Assembly: GCA_033239005.1 (NCBI GenBank)
Contig: BSQZ01000101.1
Location: 1,435,001-1,499,000, forward strand
Direction: 5' to 3'
Origin: Lamellibrachia satsuma
Lineage: Eukaryota; Annelida; Polychaeta; Sabellida; Siboglinidae
DNA: 64,000 nucleotides
Shown: piece by piece, positions 49,824-61,546 of the stretch
Layout of the letters: each line of letters starts with the position of its first letter
Numbering within the stretch: the stretch's first letter is position 1
The notes under the pieces: model-generated
What the model was told of the DNA's origin: nothing
Databases searched by the model: none
What the model saw: the letters and a program-made list of their open reading frames with translations, nothing else
Program-made: the position numbers and the translations under genes

Positions 49824-49937
49824 CTGTTCCACATTCGGTACCAACGTAACCAGGAACACAGGCGCAAGTGTAGCCGTTAACTCCATCATTGCACGTGCCG
49901 CCATTTTCACATGGGTTGCTGGAACACTCGTTCACGT
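49824..49937 (-). CDS. EGF exon, copy 34
   Basis: CENGGTC (Gln to Glu), otherwise common. Donor GTATGTCTACTTACTTAT is kept although the LTR element begins 18 bp into the intron. Acceptor is TTTTCTAG. Confidence 0.9.
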
Positions 49938-50637
49938 CTAGAAAATATTATTAAGCCTGTGTAGTACAAAACAGTTTCTATATAATATCGCCCCACCATG
50001 AATATGTTCCTTGTTCGATTAACACTACAATATTATACCTGACCATTTGCACATATTGGAATTATGTAACAACACTTACGAATTTTATAACTATATATGA
50101 GTTTATTTTAATTTCACACAGCAGAAAGGCATTGTATATGTTCTTTTTTCCATTTTAGACAATAACATTTTCTCGAAACACTATGCAAAATATATTTGTA
50201 ACAGCTGTGAAACGTTTTCAATTAAGTTTGATCGATACTCGTGTATTTAGTTAAAAAAAAGGCATACTGTATGTTGTTTTTTCGATTATAAACAATAACA
50301 TTTTGTCGAAACAGTATATTAAATATTTTCGTAATAACTAAAACATGTTATCAATAATGTTTTAATGTTAGTTGTCTTTTGGTCTTTTGAGATCTTTACT
50401 GCAGTAACTTTTGAAATTACCTTCCACATAAACTGCGTGTTCTCTTAATTTGTTTTCACATACGTGTTATTATTATCATTATAATCTCAGCTGGAATGTC
50501 CTGATATCCTTATTGTAATAAATATGTTAAGGCGCATTTACATCTGACATATTATAATATAGTTGACGCATACGTTCATGTATTTTTACCCTAAAACCGT
50601 GTTACCAATATATATTTATATAGGTAAGTTGACATAC

Positions 50638-50751
50638 CTGTTCCACATTCGGTACCAACGTAACCAGAAACACAGGCGCAAGTGTAGCCGTTAACTCCAT
50701 CATTGCACGTGCCGCCATTTTGACATGGGTTGCTGGAACACTCGTTCACGT
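50638..50751 (-). CDS. EGF exon, copy 35
   Basis: CVSGY (Pro to Ser) between cysteines 5 and 6; otherwise common. Donor GTATGTCAACTTAC. Confidence 0.9.
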
Positions 50752-51453
50752 CTACAAAATATTATTATTAAGTCTTTGTAGTACAAAACTGTTTCTACAT
50801 AATATCGCCCCACCACGAATATGTTCCTTGTTCGATTAACACTACAATATTATACCTGACCATTTGCACATGTTGGAATTATGTAACAACACTTACGAAT
50901 TTCAGAATAATATATCAGTTTATTTTAATTTCACACAGCAAAATGGCATTCTATCTGTTCCTTTTTCCATTTTAGACAATAACATATTCTCGAAACACTA
51001 TGCAAAATATATTTCTAACAGCTATGAAACGTTTTCAATTATGTTTGATCGATACTGATGTATTTAGTTAAAAAAGGCATACTGTATGTTCTTTTTTCGA
51101 TTATAAACAGTACATTTTATCGAAACAGTATATTAAATATTTTCGTAATAGCTAAAACATGTTATCAATTATGTTTTAATCTTAGTTGTCTTTTGGTCTT
51201 TTGAGACCTTCACTACAGTAACTTTTAAAATTACCTTCCACATAAACTGCGTGTTCTCTTAATTTGTTTTCACATACGTGTTGTTATTATTACCATTATA
51301 ATCTCAGCTCGAATATCCTGATATTATTGTAATAAATATGTTAAGGCGCATTTACAACTGACATATTATAATAAAGTTGACACGTACGTTCATGTATTTT
51401 TACTCTAAAGTAATGTGTTTCCAATATATATTTATATAAATAAATAGATATAC

Positions 51454-51567
51454 CTGTTCCACATTCGGTACTAACGTAACCAGGAACACAGGCGCAAGTG
51501 TAGCCGTTAACTCCATCATTGCACGTGCCGCCATTTTGACATGGGTTGCTGGAACACTCGTTCACGT
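51454..51567 (-). CDS. EGF exon, copy 36
   Basis: YVSTEC (Gly to Ser) near the end. Donor GTATATCTATTTA is weaker than the common one. Confidence 0.9.
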
Positions 51568-52271
51568 CTACAAAATATTATTAAGCCTTTGTAGTACAAA
51601 ACTGTTTCTACATAATATCGCCCCACCACGAATATGTTCCTTGTTCGATTAACACTACAATATTATACCTGACCATTTGCATATTTTGGAATTATGTAAC
51701 AACACTTACGAATTTTATAACTATATATGAGTTGATTTTAATTTCACGCAGCAGAAAGGCATTCTATCTGTTCTTTTTTCCATTTTAAACAATAACATTT
51801 TCTCGAATCACTATGCAAAATATATTTGTAACAGCTATGAAACGTTTACAATTATGTTTGATCGATAATCATGTATTTATTTTAAGAAAAAGGCATACTG
51901 TATGTTCTTTTGTCGATTATAAACAATAACATTTTATCGAAAACAGTATATTAAATATTTTCGTAATTGCTAAAACATTTTATCAGTTATGTATTAATCT
52001 TAGTTGTCTTTTGGTCTTTTGAGATCTTTACTAAAGTAACTTTTGAAATTACCTTCCAAATAAACTTCGTGTTCTCTTAATTTGTTTTCATATACGTGTT
52101 ATTATTATCATTATAATCTCTGCTGGAATGTCCTGATATCCTTATTGTAATAAATGTGTTAAGGCGTATTTACAACTGACATATTATAATATTGTTGACA
52201 CGTACGTTCATGTATTTTTACTATAAAATCATGTGTTTCCAATATATATTTATATAAGTAAGTAGACATAC

Positions 52272-52385
52272 CTGTTCCACATTCGGTACCAACGTAACCA
52301 GGAACACAGGCGCAAGTGTACCCGTTAAATTCATCATTGCACGTGCCGCCATTTTGACATGGGTTACTGGAACACTCGTCCACGT
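52272..52385 (-). CDS. EGF exon, copy 37 (first of the array in gene order)
   Basis: Starts DVDEC, the classical calcium-binding form, and has CNDEFNGYTC. As the 5'-most array copy it is expected to join the upstream 81-bp exon or an undetected exon between them. Confidence 0.9.
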
Positions 52386-52690
52386 CTACAAAATATTATT
52401 AAGCCTTTGTGGTACAAAACTGTTTCTACATAATATCGCCCCACCACGAATATGTTCCTTGTTCGATTAACACTACAATATTATACCTGACCATTTGCAT
52501 ATTTTGGAATTATGTAACAACACTTACGAATTTTATAACATTATATGAGTTTATTTTAACTTTACACAACAAAAAGGCATTCTATCTGTTCTTTTTTCCA
52601 TTTTAGACATTTTATCGAAACACTATGCAAAATATTTTTCTAACAGCTATGAAACGTTTTCAGTTATGTTTGATCGATGCTCATGAATAT

Positions 52691-53320
52691 GTTATTGATG
52701 TCTTATATTTTTTAGAAATATTACTAATGGGTTTATTTATAAAATTGTCATATTTTATTGTACATCAAATTATAATGAAACATGGTATATTACTCATCAT
52801 TCACCCCATATATGTTAGCAGTGTTTGATAGTTGTCAAAATGTATGCAAGTATTCGTAGCATACAATGATGAGGTAGAGCAAGATGGCCATGATTAAAAG
52901 CTATGTGAACCCCAGGGGTGGGAAAATCTCCATTCTCGTTTCGATCATAAGAATGTCACCAAATCTGACTGTACATTCATTATCTGAAATAAAGGTTTCT
53001 AAATGTTTAATGTATGCACCAGTTGCACCTAACCTCAAAATATGATCATTGGGAATAATTTCATAAAGGATCACATATATTATTTATTTATGAAGGCATA
53101 CATTGCAAAAACTATTTAAATTTGTTAATAAAATAGTTTCTAGCTGCACATCCTATTTGCTAACGTCATAACCAGTTTTGTTGTTAAATCGCTACTAAGC
53201 CACACTTAGAAATAATTAGTACTACACATTGCCTATCAGCGAAATTAAAAAAGCGAATATTGTACTAAATATGATTGATAAAATAATTATAATAATAACA
53301 TTAAGTGAAAAAAAAGTTTA
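52691..53320. other. Intron, unique AT-rich sequence
   Basis: Array homology stops near 52690. No domain, splice pair or repeat was recognised in this stretch. Confidence 0.5.
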
Positions 53321-53391
53321 AGCGGACGTATGACGGATTGAACCCGATATCCTGCAAACATGAAGCGCACGCGCTGCCACTAAGCCACGAT
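53321..53391 (-). ncRNA. tRNA-like sequence, probably SINE head or tRNA pseudogene
   Basis: On the minus strand an A box TGGCTTAGTGG, a 7-nt anticodon loop TTCATGT (CAT) with a mostly paired stem, and a B box GGTTCAATCC appear in tRNA spacing. A run of eight T follows (Pol III stop-like). The T stem and acceptor stem do not pair well, so a working tRNA-Met is unlikely. Downstream text has no clear SINE body. Confidence 0.45.
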
Positions 53392-53434
53392 AGTTCACAC
53401 TTAAATTCTGCACTGAATTCGTTATGTATTCCGC

Positions 53435-54010
53435 TGGCTTTCTCGTAGCATTGTCGTTTTAAATGTAAATTGAGCTTTTGAGCAAGTTTACGTTGGTAGC
53501 ATTTACAGGATTTTTTCAATTCATTGTCCTCTGTGAGAATGACTTTGTGAGTGATTCATGAAAATATAGTAAATATCAATTACTATGTTATGGTAACTTT
53601 TAGTAACTTTTATGTGGGTTTCGTCACCATTTTGGCCGCTACGGCCCTATGGGTGCTCGACGGGTTTTGCAGAACTCGACGGGTTTTGCAGAACTCGACG
53701 GTTCTTGCAGAACTCGACGGTTCTTGCAGGACTCGACGGTTCTTGCAGAACTCGACGGGTTTTGCAGAACTCGACGGGTTTTGCAGGACTCGACGGTTCT
53801 TGTAGGACTCGACGGTTTTTGCAGAACTCGACGGTTCCTGCAGAACTTGACGGGTTTTGTAGGACTCGATGGTTCTTGCAAAGCTCGACGGGTTTTGGAT
53901 GACGGTTCTTGCATACATAACTCGACGGTTCTTGCAGAAATCGTTCTTGCAGGACTCGACAGGTTTTGCCGTTTCGTCACCCTTTGGGCCGCTAAGGCGC
54001 CTCATAAGCA
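53435..54010. repeat. Repeat module with 19-bp minisatellite, first copy
   Basis: Opens with GTAGCATTGTCGTTTTAA, continues TTTACGTTGGTAGCAT and CAGGATTTTTTCAATTCA, then a minisatellite (53655-53970) and a tail GTCACCCTTTGGGCCGCTA. The same order of parts occurs at 54970-55313, so this is a dispersed element with an expanded core. Confidence 0.75.
53655..53970. repeat. 19-bp minisatellite (AACTCGACGGTTCTTGCAG)
   Basis: About 16 imperfect copies with G/T and A/G variants. The unit has no stop codon on either strand and is not a multiple of three, so long frames run through it on both strands. These are composition artefacts. Confidence 0.9.
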
Positions 54011-54969
54011 AAACGAACCAAACCGGTCAGAAATAAATTAGTTTTCCCGGTGCAACGAGTTCTGGTTCCATGGAATAGAGCACGCTAGTCTCGTTTGCCG
54101 CCATGTTGGTTTGATACAAATTTGCCAGTGTGTGCTCACTTCCGGGAAAGACACGCTGCTCGCAATCGCATTTCACACATAAACACTGTTGGAATTAAAA
54201 CAGAACAAACAATAAAACATTTATTTCTATCAGTTATTAAAACAACTAGCATTAAAATGTAACAACAATGATACAAATGGTTTGCTTTATGATGACATAG
54301 GTACATTTATCTTGTTACGATGTGTACAACTTGGGGGCCGGTAGTGCATTATCTCGTCAACTATCGCCTAGAAACGAGAATCACTTGTGTCCCCTATTGC
54401 TTCGAACGCAAACATTATGAATCCAGTAAACGGCTGATTTTGCTTTCTACGATGGTTTGCTAGGAATGCTCCACTGCAAGAGTGTGTTAAAGTGTAAATT
54501 AAAATGAGGATATTCGGACATTCCAGCTCGATTTCATCTTAACGTTTATCGATATTGTGGATAGCATTAGTTATGTTGATTAATTATTACGTACGTACAC
54601 TCTTCACATAATAAAAAACACGGAATAATTAAACGGAGGCAGGCTTTGACTGGCACATATATTATTAACACTCCAATGCCAACAACGTCAACGATAACTG
54701 TCATTGCCCCGTTATTACCAGACAAGGGACGCTCCTTTGATTGATCCGTCGCCGTACCGTCCTTGCAAATTAAGAATCGCGACTACTTCCAAGACGAAAT
54801 CGACCTCCAGACTGACGCTGTCAGCAGCACGAGATTCTGCACGCAGAGGGGGCAACGATCACGTCGGCGATGATATACGGCTCGATGTCCCAACCACGGC
54901 ACGAGGCAGTGGATACAATCAACTCTGTAGAACATGGGAAGTTTCTCTTCGTTTTCCTTTCCCCAAATA
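54011..54969. other. Intron, no gene recognised
   Basis: Contains a CG-rich patch (54690-54910) that reads open in one frame but without a known domain, splice sites or repeat structure. It may be a fragment of an unrecognised transposon. Confidence 0.4.
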
Positions 54970-55313
54970 TTGGGCTCGTGGCATTGTCGTTTTAATTATT
55001 AATTTTGTTTTAGCACATTTACGTTGGTGGCATCTACAGGATTTTTTTCCATTCACTGTCCTCTGGGTAGTATATTATATTATATTATATTATATTATAT
55101 TATATTATATTATATTATATTATATTATATTATGCTTTTTGCGGCATTACTTCGCACATCCTACAAAGGCAACGCTATTTTCAGTGGTAACCAGAGTATC
55201 TCGACGGTTCTTGCAGAACTCGACGGGTCTTGCAGGACTCGACGGTTCTTGCAGGACACGACAGGTTTTGCCGTATCATCACCCTTTTGGTCGCTACGGC
55301 GCCTCATATTGAC
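54970..55313. repeat. Repeat module with 19-bp minisatellite, second copy
   Basis: Same order as 53435-54010: GTGGCATTGTCGTTTTAA, TTTACGTTGGTGGCAT and CAGGATTTTTTTCCATTCA, then a TATAT pentamer tract (55071-55132), three or four 19-bp units (55199-55271) and the CATCACCCTTTTGGTCGCTA tail. Confidence 0.75.
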
Positions 55314-55732
55314 TGTCGTCAGTTGAGAATGTTCTGTTCAAAATAATTATGCTGTTTGTCTTGCGCCACGTGCCGCCATCTGGTGAGCGGATAAGATCAA
55401 TGTTTTACTAAGTCCCCCCTAAAGATGGCAGCACCTATCGACGTGTGGCCTTTCGTCGTCACAAGCAAGTGGTTGACTAACAATAGCCCATTTTGGCGCT
55501 CGCCACTAACATAACTTGCATCATATTACATTGTAGTGCGAAATAGCATATTTTCATGGAAAACCCAAGGCATTTTGACAATAGATCCGTGTTTTCGATG
55601 CAGAAAACGCTCCATTGTACATGCAAAACCGTAAAACATTACGTAAGCCGACATTTTATTTAACCATTACAACGCTGACAAGCTGTTGTGATATTTAAAA
55701 CTGTAATCGCACAGATGAGTTTAGACGGTTTG

Positions 55733-55803
55733 ACTTTAGACCAGTCTAAAGTTAGGCCGGATAAAATCCGCGTGAACACGCTGATACGTCTAGCCGGTCT
55801 AAC
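55733..55803. repeat. Nested inverted repeats, MITE-like
   Basis: ACTTTAGAC/GTCTAAAGT around a 2-nt centre (55733-55752), then GTTAGGCCGG/CCGGTCTAAC (55751-55803, one mismatch) enclosing GCGTG-AA-CACGC. Surrounding bases 55314-56430 show no coding features. Confidence 0.6.
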
Positions 55804-56549
55804 GTCTATTGTCAGAATAACTTAATTTATAACGGATAGATAAACCTGATAAGTTATCTGCTTTAAGCCGCCCGGGATACACGCTACGACCCGATTAGGC
55901 AAATATTGGCTCGTACAATATAAATAGTCGGTATAATCTTGTTATAGCCCAACGCGGCGCTAGTAGCATAAGAATGCAGTCCGGGGCAATGTGCAGCGGT
56001 ATTGGGACAGCAAACCGTCCTAAAACATGCTATTTGATAATATCTGCCGTTTTATATATGATGTGGTATGATGGAATGGACGTTTTTTGGATGGATTCAC
56101 GAAGTACAAAATATATAGAGCAACAAGGTGTAATAATAATACGCCTTATATAAGTTAGGCTTTTGGATAAGTTAATAAGAGTCCCAAAAGTTTATCCACA
56201 TATTCTGTATTTATCGCCCTGTTGGGCATTGCTCCTGTCGCTTATTTCTATATTAGTGCCTTAGCCGCGTACTTTTGTGCTCGCTCTTGTTGGCGTACGA
56301 ATGTATGAATTCCCTTGACCTATACTTAGAGTATAATATTGTGCGATTTTGTTGTGTCTAAATCACATATATTTACCAAAAGTCCGGTAGTAAAAACAGC
56401 TGCTAAAATGACCAAGTCATAGATGTAGAAATTTAGTGCAGATGGGTATTTTGGCACTATTTTACTCCACGGCACAGTCCAACCATTTAGCGCCACTTAC
56501 AACAGAAAGTATCAATGTGGCACTGGTTTGTGAACTCGCTGCAAAAGTA

Positions 56550-56776
56550 GTTATTTGTATCGGACATTTTTTTCTCCTGCAAGACAGCTTCGATCATTTC
56601 ATTCTAATCTACTTTTTGTTCCCAGTGTTAAGACAAATGTCGGAACTAGAGCTTTTTCAATTGCTGCACCGACTCTATGGAACTCACTCCCTGTTAGTGT
56701 TAAGTCTGTAGGAAATATAACAACATTTCGCCGTAAACTAAAAACCCACCTGTTTAAAATTGCCTGTCATCCATAG
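56550..56776 (+). pseudogene. LINE reverse-transcriptase C-terminal tail
   Basis: The frame reads NLLFVPSVKTNVGTRAFSI, AAPTLWNSLPVSVKSVGNI and TTFRRKLKTHLFK, ending at TAG. The RxFSxAAPxxWNSLPxxv...FRxxLKTHLF pattern is the well-known C-terminus of L2/CR1/jockey-type RT proteins. A 5'-truncated remnant whose 3' UTR continues to at least 56900; no A tail or duplication was identified. Confidence 0.75.
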
Positions 56777-56900
56777 CTCTCTAGCGTACCAATCCAACTG
56801 TTTACAATTGGAACTGCTTATCGATTAGGAACTATTTAACTCCTTTTGTTTTGGTGCACTGCCGAAGTTAGGTCTTCCGAGGATTTTAGCGCAATAGAAG

Positions 56901-57507
56901 CATTTTATATTGTACTGTAATATAATTGAAGCAGCCATGTTTAACTGCTGACTGATGTTAATGTGGCCTGGTGTGTGTATTTGTATGATACGTTACCCAG
57001 TCGGAACTGGCATTCATATCAAAAACTAATGTTATGTTTATCTTTAAACATGTATGCAGTTATAGTTACGTTATTGAATTGCATGACAAGTGGTGGTATT
57101 TATAGTACTACCACTATTATGCTGTTAATTTATTTATAGCAATTGCCCTATGTGTCCGGAATTTCGCCGACACGTTAACATTGAGTATGTTAATAATTAC
57201 AGTGTGGTGTTTTTGCTCAGTTAATGGCCCAATTACTTGTAAACTTGGTTACTGGCCCAAGTAAGTTGTAACGCAAGCTCAAATGTTCCTGATCAGGTTA
57301 TGAATGCAACATTTTAGTTTAACAGTAACTTACAGTTGCTTATTATGTGTCGGGATTCTGATCAACACGTATTGGCACTAGTAGTCGCACAATAATTTCA
57401 GTTGCTTTGTGATTTTATCTACCAGTTCTGGTGCCTCGCCTATCAGCCCCCGATTGTACTTGTTTCTTAGTATACACTTGTGCTAGAGTCTGCCTTATGA
57501 ATTATGT
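56901..57507. other. Intron, no feature recognised
   Basis: AT-rich noncoding text. The left part may be the 3' end of the LINE tail. Confidence 0.4.
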
Positions 57508-57672
57508 CTTACTTTCTTGCCCAATTAGTAGTTGGGTGTGCTAGTATCAACAGAAGTATGTATATACTTACTTTCTGGCCTCATTTAGTATTTTGATGTG
57601 CTAATATCGGCAGAATTGTGTTTCGGCTTACGTTCTGACCCGTTTAGTATTTGAGTGTGCTCGTACCATCAT
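57508..57672. repeat. Three diverged ~60-bp tandem repeats
   Basis: Copies begin with CTTAC(T/G)TTCT at 57508, 57567 and 57627 and share TTTAGTATTTGAGTGTGCT-like centres. No coding role. The next 650 bases up to 58332 hold nothing recognised. Confidence 0.65.
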
Positions 57673-58330
57673 AATGGCGTCTTTGCTGACATTTTAGACG
57701 AGCAGTCCACACATATTTAATTTGTGGTGGTGATGTTATGCACTGTGAATCTCAGAGCAACATCTATGTTATGAGTACACACTATTTTCGGCCAAAACAC
57801 TCTGGATGCTCTAGCTAACTTGACCATGCTAGGCATCCAGTTGTAGAGGTCATTGGCAGTTATTTCGCCCTTTGCTGAACGGTCAGAGACTGACCCATTC
57901 TGTAAGTAATTAGTACTCTTAGTAGTTTTACATATTTTGCGACAGAGCACAGTATTTGCCCTGTCCTTTCTGTGGACAACGACTGAGATGGTAACACAAC
58001 ATATTCCCCTTGTTTACCAGAGTAGCAGGAATATTCCTGACATTGTCGTTCGCAGTATAGAGGCTAACCGAGATAACATGAGGCCCTTTGTGGAAGCTAA
58101 TATAACAGTAACATGACAGTGAATATTGTGCAATAGCCGACGGATATACACCACATAGTGTTGAACTTTAAATTAAAAACAATGATGTATCTACGAAAAA
58201 GACAAGAATGCAAATATTTAGCAAAGGATAATAGCGCTTGCTGTTATTGCACAGGAGACACTTCTGATGTCGCTTGGGTGATTTTGAACACGATTGAGCA
58301 GACGTTAGCACAGATGTGTGATTGCTTCGG

Positions 58331-58332
<2 letters not shown>

Positions 58333-58381
<49 letters not shown>
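58333..58381. repeat. TA dinucleotide tract 1
   Basis: About 24 uninterrupted AT units just outside the left arm of the large palindrome. Confidence 0.95.
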
Positions 58382-58382
<1 letters not shown>

Positions 58383-58924
58383 TATGAATTTATGCAACTC
58401 ACCAGGTGCATAAAAATTTTTATGACATAACAAAGACAGGTCGTCGTTAAACTTGCCCTTGGTGTCCGAGACTACACCGGAACTATTTGGCCAAATAAAT
58501 TGTATTACTCCGTGCAAACCGGAACCAGTAGCTTGAATCTTTCACTCCTGCTTCAGTCTCTGCATTGCGAAGTTGTGACTAAAACGTGTCTCTCGAAATC
58601 CGCCCTCCTCCCCACCTTTCTTCCTTATTCTCAATGCTTAGTTTAAATGCGATTGTACATCGTTGATGAAATAGGAAGTTGGAAGATGGCGAAACCGCTT
58701 TCCCCACTTTTGACCTAATATAAGATGAACACGGGGGTTTGTCCCCTAGTATTTGGTGTTCATGGTGTTTTCTGCGCAGAAAGGCTTCCTGTTTCTTCAT
58801 CGGTATTCTTTGGCTTATGTTTATATAGGTTAGCGAAATGGCCCCACCTGTTTGTAATTAAATTTGTGTCTTGGTGGTGGAATGACGACTTCTTGATGTA
58901 TTATATGTTATCGTCATGCTTGTA

Positions 58925-59009
58925 GGAATGTGGGCTCTGAGAAACTTGCCGGACGGGGCTGTACATGTGTTCAGTTCCTGTCGGGTTTGCTTAGAGGAGC
59001 TCACATTCC
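58925..59009 (+). repeat. Hairpin related to the array's short element
   Basis: GGAATGTGGGCTC pairs with GAGCTCACATTCC. It is followed by a second hairpin (CAAAGTGACTGC/GCAGTCCACTTTG near 59025-59056) and then CAATAAA and CGTCATTTATTTGGCC. Array copies have the same order with different stem bases. The inverted copy is in the right arm near 59360-59450 on the other strand. Confidence 0.7.
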
Positions 59010-59121
59010 TGTTAATGTTCTTCCCAAAGTGACTGCGTGATAAGCAGTCCACTTTGCAATAAAAAACGTCATTTATTTGGCCTGTTTCAATTCTCTCCTA
59101 CATCGGACTTGTGTTGGTTAT

Positions 59122-59235
<114 letters not shown>

Positions 59236-60041
59236 CGTATATATACATTTATGCAATAACCAACACAAGTCTGATGTAGTAGAGATTGAAAAGGGCCAAA
59301 TAAATGACGTTTTATTGCAAAGTGGACTGCTTATCACGCAGCCACTTTGGGAAGCACATTAACAGGAATGTGAGCTCCTCAAAGCAAACCAGACAGGAAC
59401 TGAACACATGTACAGCCCCGTCCGGCAAGTTTCTCAGAGCCCACATTCCTACAGGCATGACGATAACATATATACATCAAGAAGTCGTCATGAACATGTA
59501 ATGCAAAGAATACAGACATTCCACCACCAATACACAAATTTAATTACAAACAGGTGGGACCATTTCGCTAACCTATATAAACATAAGCCAAGAATACCGA
59601 TGAAGAAACAGGAAGCCTGTTTGCGCAGAAAACCCCATGAACACCAACTACTAGGGAATAAACCCCTGTGTTCATCTAGTATAAAGCGAAAAGTGGGGAA
59701 AGCGGTTTCGACATCTTCCAACTTCCTATTTCATCAACTATGTACAATCGCATTTTACACTAAGTACTGAAAATAAGGAAGGAAGGTGGGGAGGAGGGCG
59801 GATTTCGAGAGACAAATTTTCTAGACACAACTTCGCGATGCAGAGACTGGAACAGGAGTGAAAGATTCCAGCTGCTGGCTCTGGTTTGAACTGGTTTCCG
59901 TTAAGCCGTGATTGGCTGAATATCGTGGAGTAATACAAATTATTTGGCCAAATAGTTCCGGTGTAGTCTCGGACACCCAGGGCAAGACTTGCCTTGGTTA
60001 TCTCATAAAATCTGTTATGCAGCTGTAAGTTGCATAAATCC

Positions 60042-60363
60042 ATTTATGCAATAACCAACACAAGTCTGATGTAGTAGAGATTGAAAAGGGCCAAATAAAT
60101 GACGTTTTATTGCAAAGTGGACTGCTTATCACGCAGCCACTTTGGGAAGCACATTAACAGGAATGTGAGCTCCTCAAAGCAAACCAGACATTAACTGAAC
60201 ACATGTACAGCCCCGTCCGGCAAGTTTCTCAGAGCCCACATTCGTACTGGCATGACGATAACATATATACATCAAGAAGTCGTCATGAACATGTAATGCA
60301 AAGAATACAGACATTCCACCACCAATACACAAATTTAATTACAAACAGGTGGGGCCATTTCGC
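60042..60363 (-). repeat. Third, partial copy of the palindrome arm
   Basis: Direct copy of the first ~320 bases of the right arm (from ATTTATGCAATAACC at 59245), abutting it at GCATAAATCC|ATTTATGC. It ends at GGGGCCATTTCGCC, where homology stops. Confidence 0.85.
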
Positions 60364-61546
60364 CACCGTAACTAGACTTTTTCGTAGGAAGTTGGGCTGC
60401 GTCGAGATGCGTCAGGTCGTACCGTGTATGCCTACTTACGAGTGGGATGTATGTACATGTAATAGTTGTCTAGCACAGCCAGATAACTTACGACGCAACG
60501 AAACGGACAAGTGTCGTTACCACCCGATGCACCCAAACGCAGTCCAACTATAACTCGCTACAACAATCAAAACACCAGTTGCGTTGAGTCTGGTGTATGC
60601 CAAGCTTTTTGTAATCGTCCTGAGTGTGTGCAAACACGTCTTTTAAAACGGTGTCGTTCGAGAATGCCAATTTAAGAAATTTCGATTATACAGTGTAGGT
60701 CCTAATTTTATCGGTATTAGCATAATAATTAAGATTCCTACAGTTATAGAAGATGTGCAGCACTGATAGTTCTACGTGCCATATAATATATTATGCCTCC
60801 CATTATTAAAACGAAACAAACGTCTTGGTTTTGGGGCTTTGCATCTAAAAGAGATAACATCTAACATCAAGAATATCAACCCAGTGGTTTACTCAGAATG
60901 CGTTCTAAAAGTGGGAGACTCCGGTCATTTCTCCAATTGACAGAGGGCTGACATGTTCACCAACGCTAGCAATAAGCGCATGCGCAGTTCTATGAAAATC
61001 CGGTAACGTAGACTATGCGTGACGTATTCAGTGATACCAAGGCAAAGCCTCAAACAAGCGGGGTATTTTGTCATAAAGAGGACTAGTAAACAAAAGCCAA
61101 CATAAGTTACATCACTTGAGTTTGGACGCAAACAGCACGGTCATATCGTATTGGCGAGCGAATTTTACTAGAATATGACACTCGTGGCGTAACGTTATCT
61201 AACAGTATGGCGCGGCCCATGAAATTAAGATGTTGTGTTTGCCAAAAAAAATATTTCCTAGTAAACCACTGGCGTGATATTCTTAATTGTAGTTGCAAAT
61301 GGTTCTGTTTTAGTAACTCGTGTATGTGCATTGGCCAAAAACCATGGTTTTTTCCCTTTAATAGCCCATTAACTAATGCGTTTGTTTGCAAGAAATTGCA
61401 ACTACTGCACTGTCATTTTGAAGCTGTTAGTAGTAAAGCATTGGCTATCACTGCCGTAAATCACTATTTTAATTAATCTAGCACTGAACATGTTGTTTTA
61501 ACGAATGGTTGAAAATATTTAATAAAAACATAACCGCGACACGTAC
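60364..61546. other. Intron, no gene recognised
   Basis: A Cys-rich plus-strand frame ends at 60553 (CRYHPMHPNAVQL) and another spans 61207-61476. Neither has a known domain or good splice context, so I do not call them genes. Confidence 0.4.

Larger units (their letters stand above)
1..52690 (-). repeat. Tandem array of ~815-bp units, each one EGF exon plus intron
   Basis: Successive exon starts at 553, 1367, 2179, (3305), 4121, 4936 and 5752 give a period of 812-816 bp; 2179 to 3305 is longer because that unit carries a 312-bp insert. Introns are about as similar between units as exons are, so whole units were amplified, not exons alone. Each intron contains two related copies of a block of about 130 bp and conserved AT-rich text. 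Some units carry extra markers: the hairpin element or a local duplication of about 50 bp just upstream of the exon in gene sense. The array is broken by five long retroelements and one 725-bp element. It ends at about 52690, inside a unit, after the first of the two 130-bp blocks. Confidence 0.95.

Noticed and set aside
1..52690. CRISPR-like or satellite-only interpretation of the array
   Set aside because: The unit is 815 bp and carries a well-formed EGF exon with splice sites in a constant phase, so it is a coding exon array in an animal genome.
53321..53391. Functional tRNA-Met gene
   Set aside because: Acceptor and T stems do not pair adequately.
53549..54041. Long frames on both strands at the 19-bp repeat as protein genes
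   Set aside because: The repeat unit has no stops in any frame, so open frames are expected by composition.
60364..60553. Cys-rich end of a plus-strand frame (CRYHPMHPNAVQL)
   Set aside because: The frame starts inside the repeated palindrome arm and has no recognised family.
61207..61476. Cys-rich 89-residue plus-strand frame
   Set aside because: No known motif, no splice context, opposite strand to the host gene; kept only as noncoding intron.
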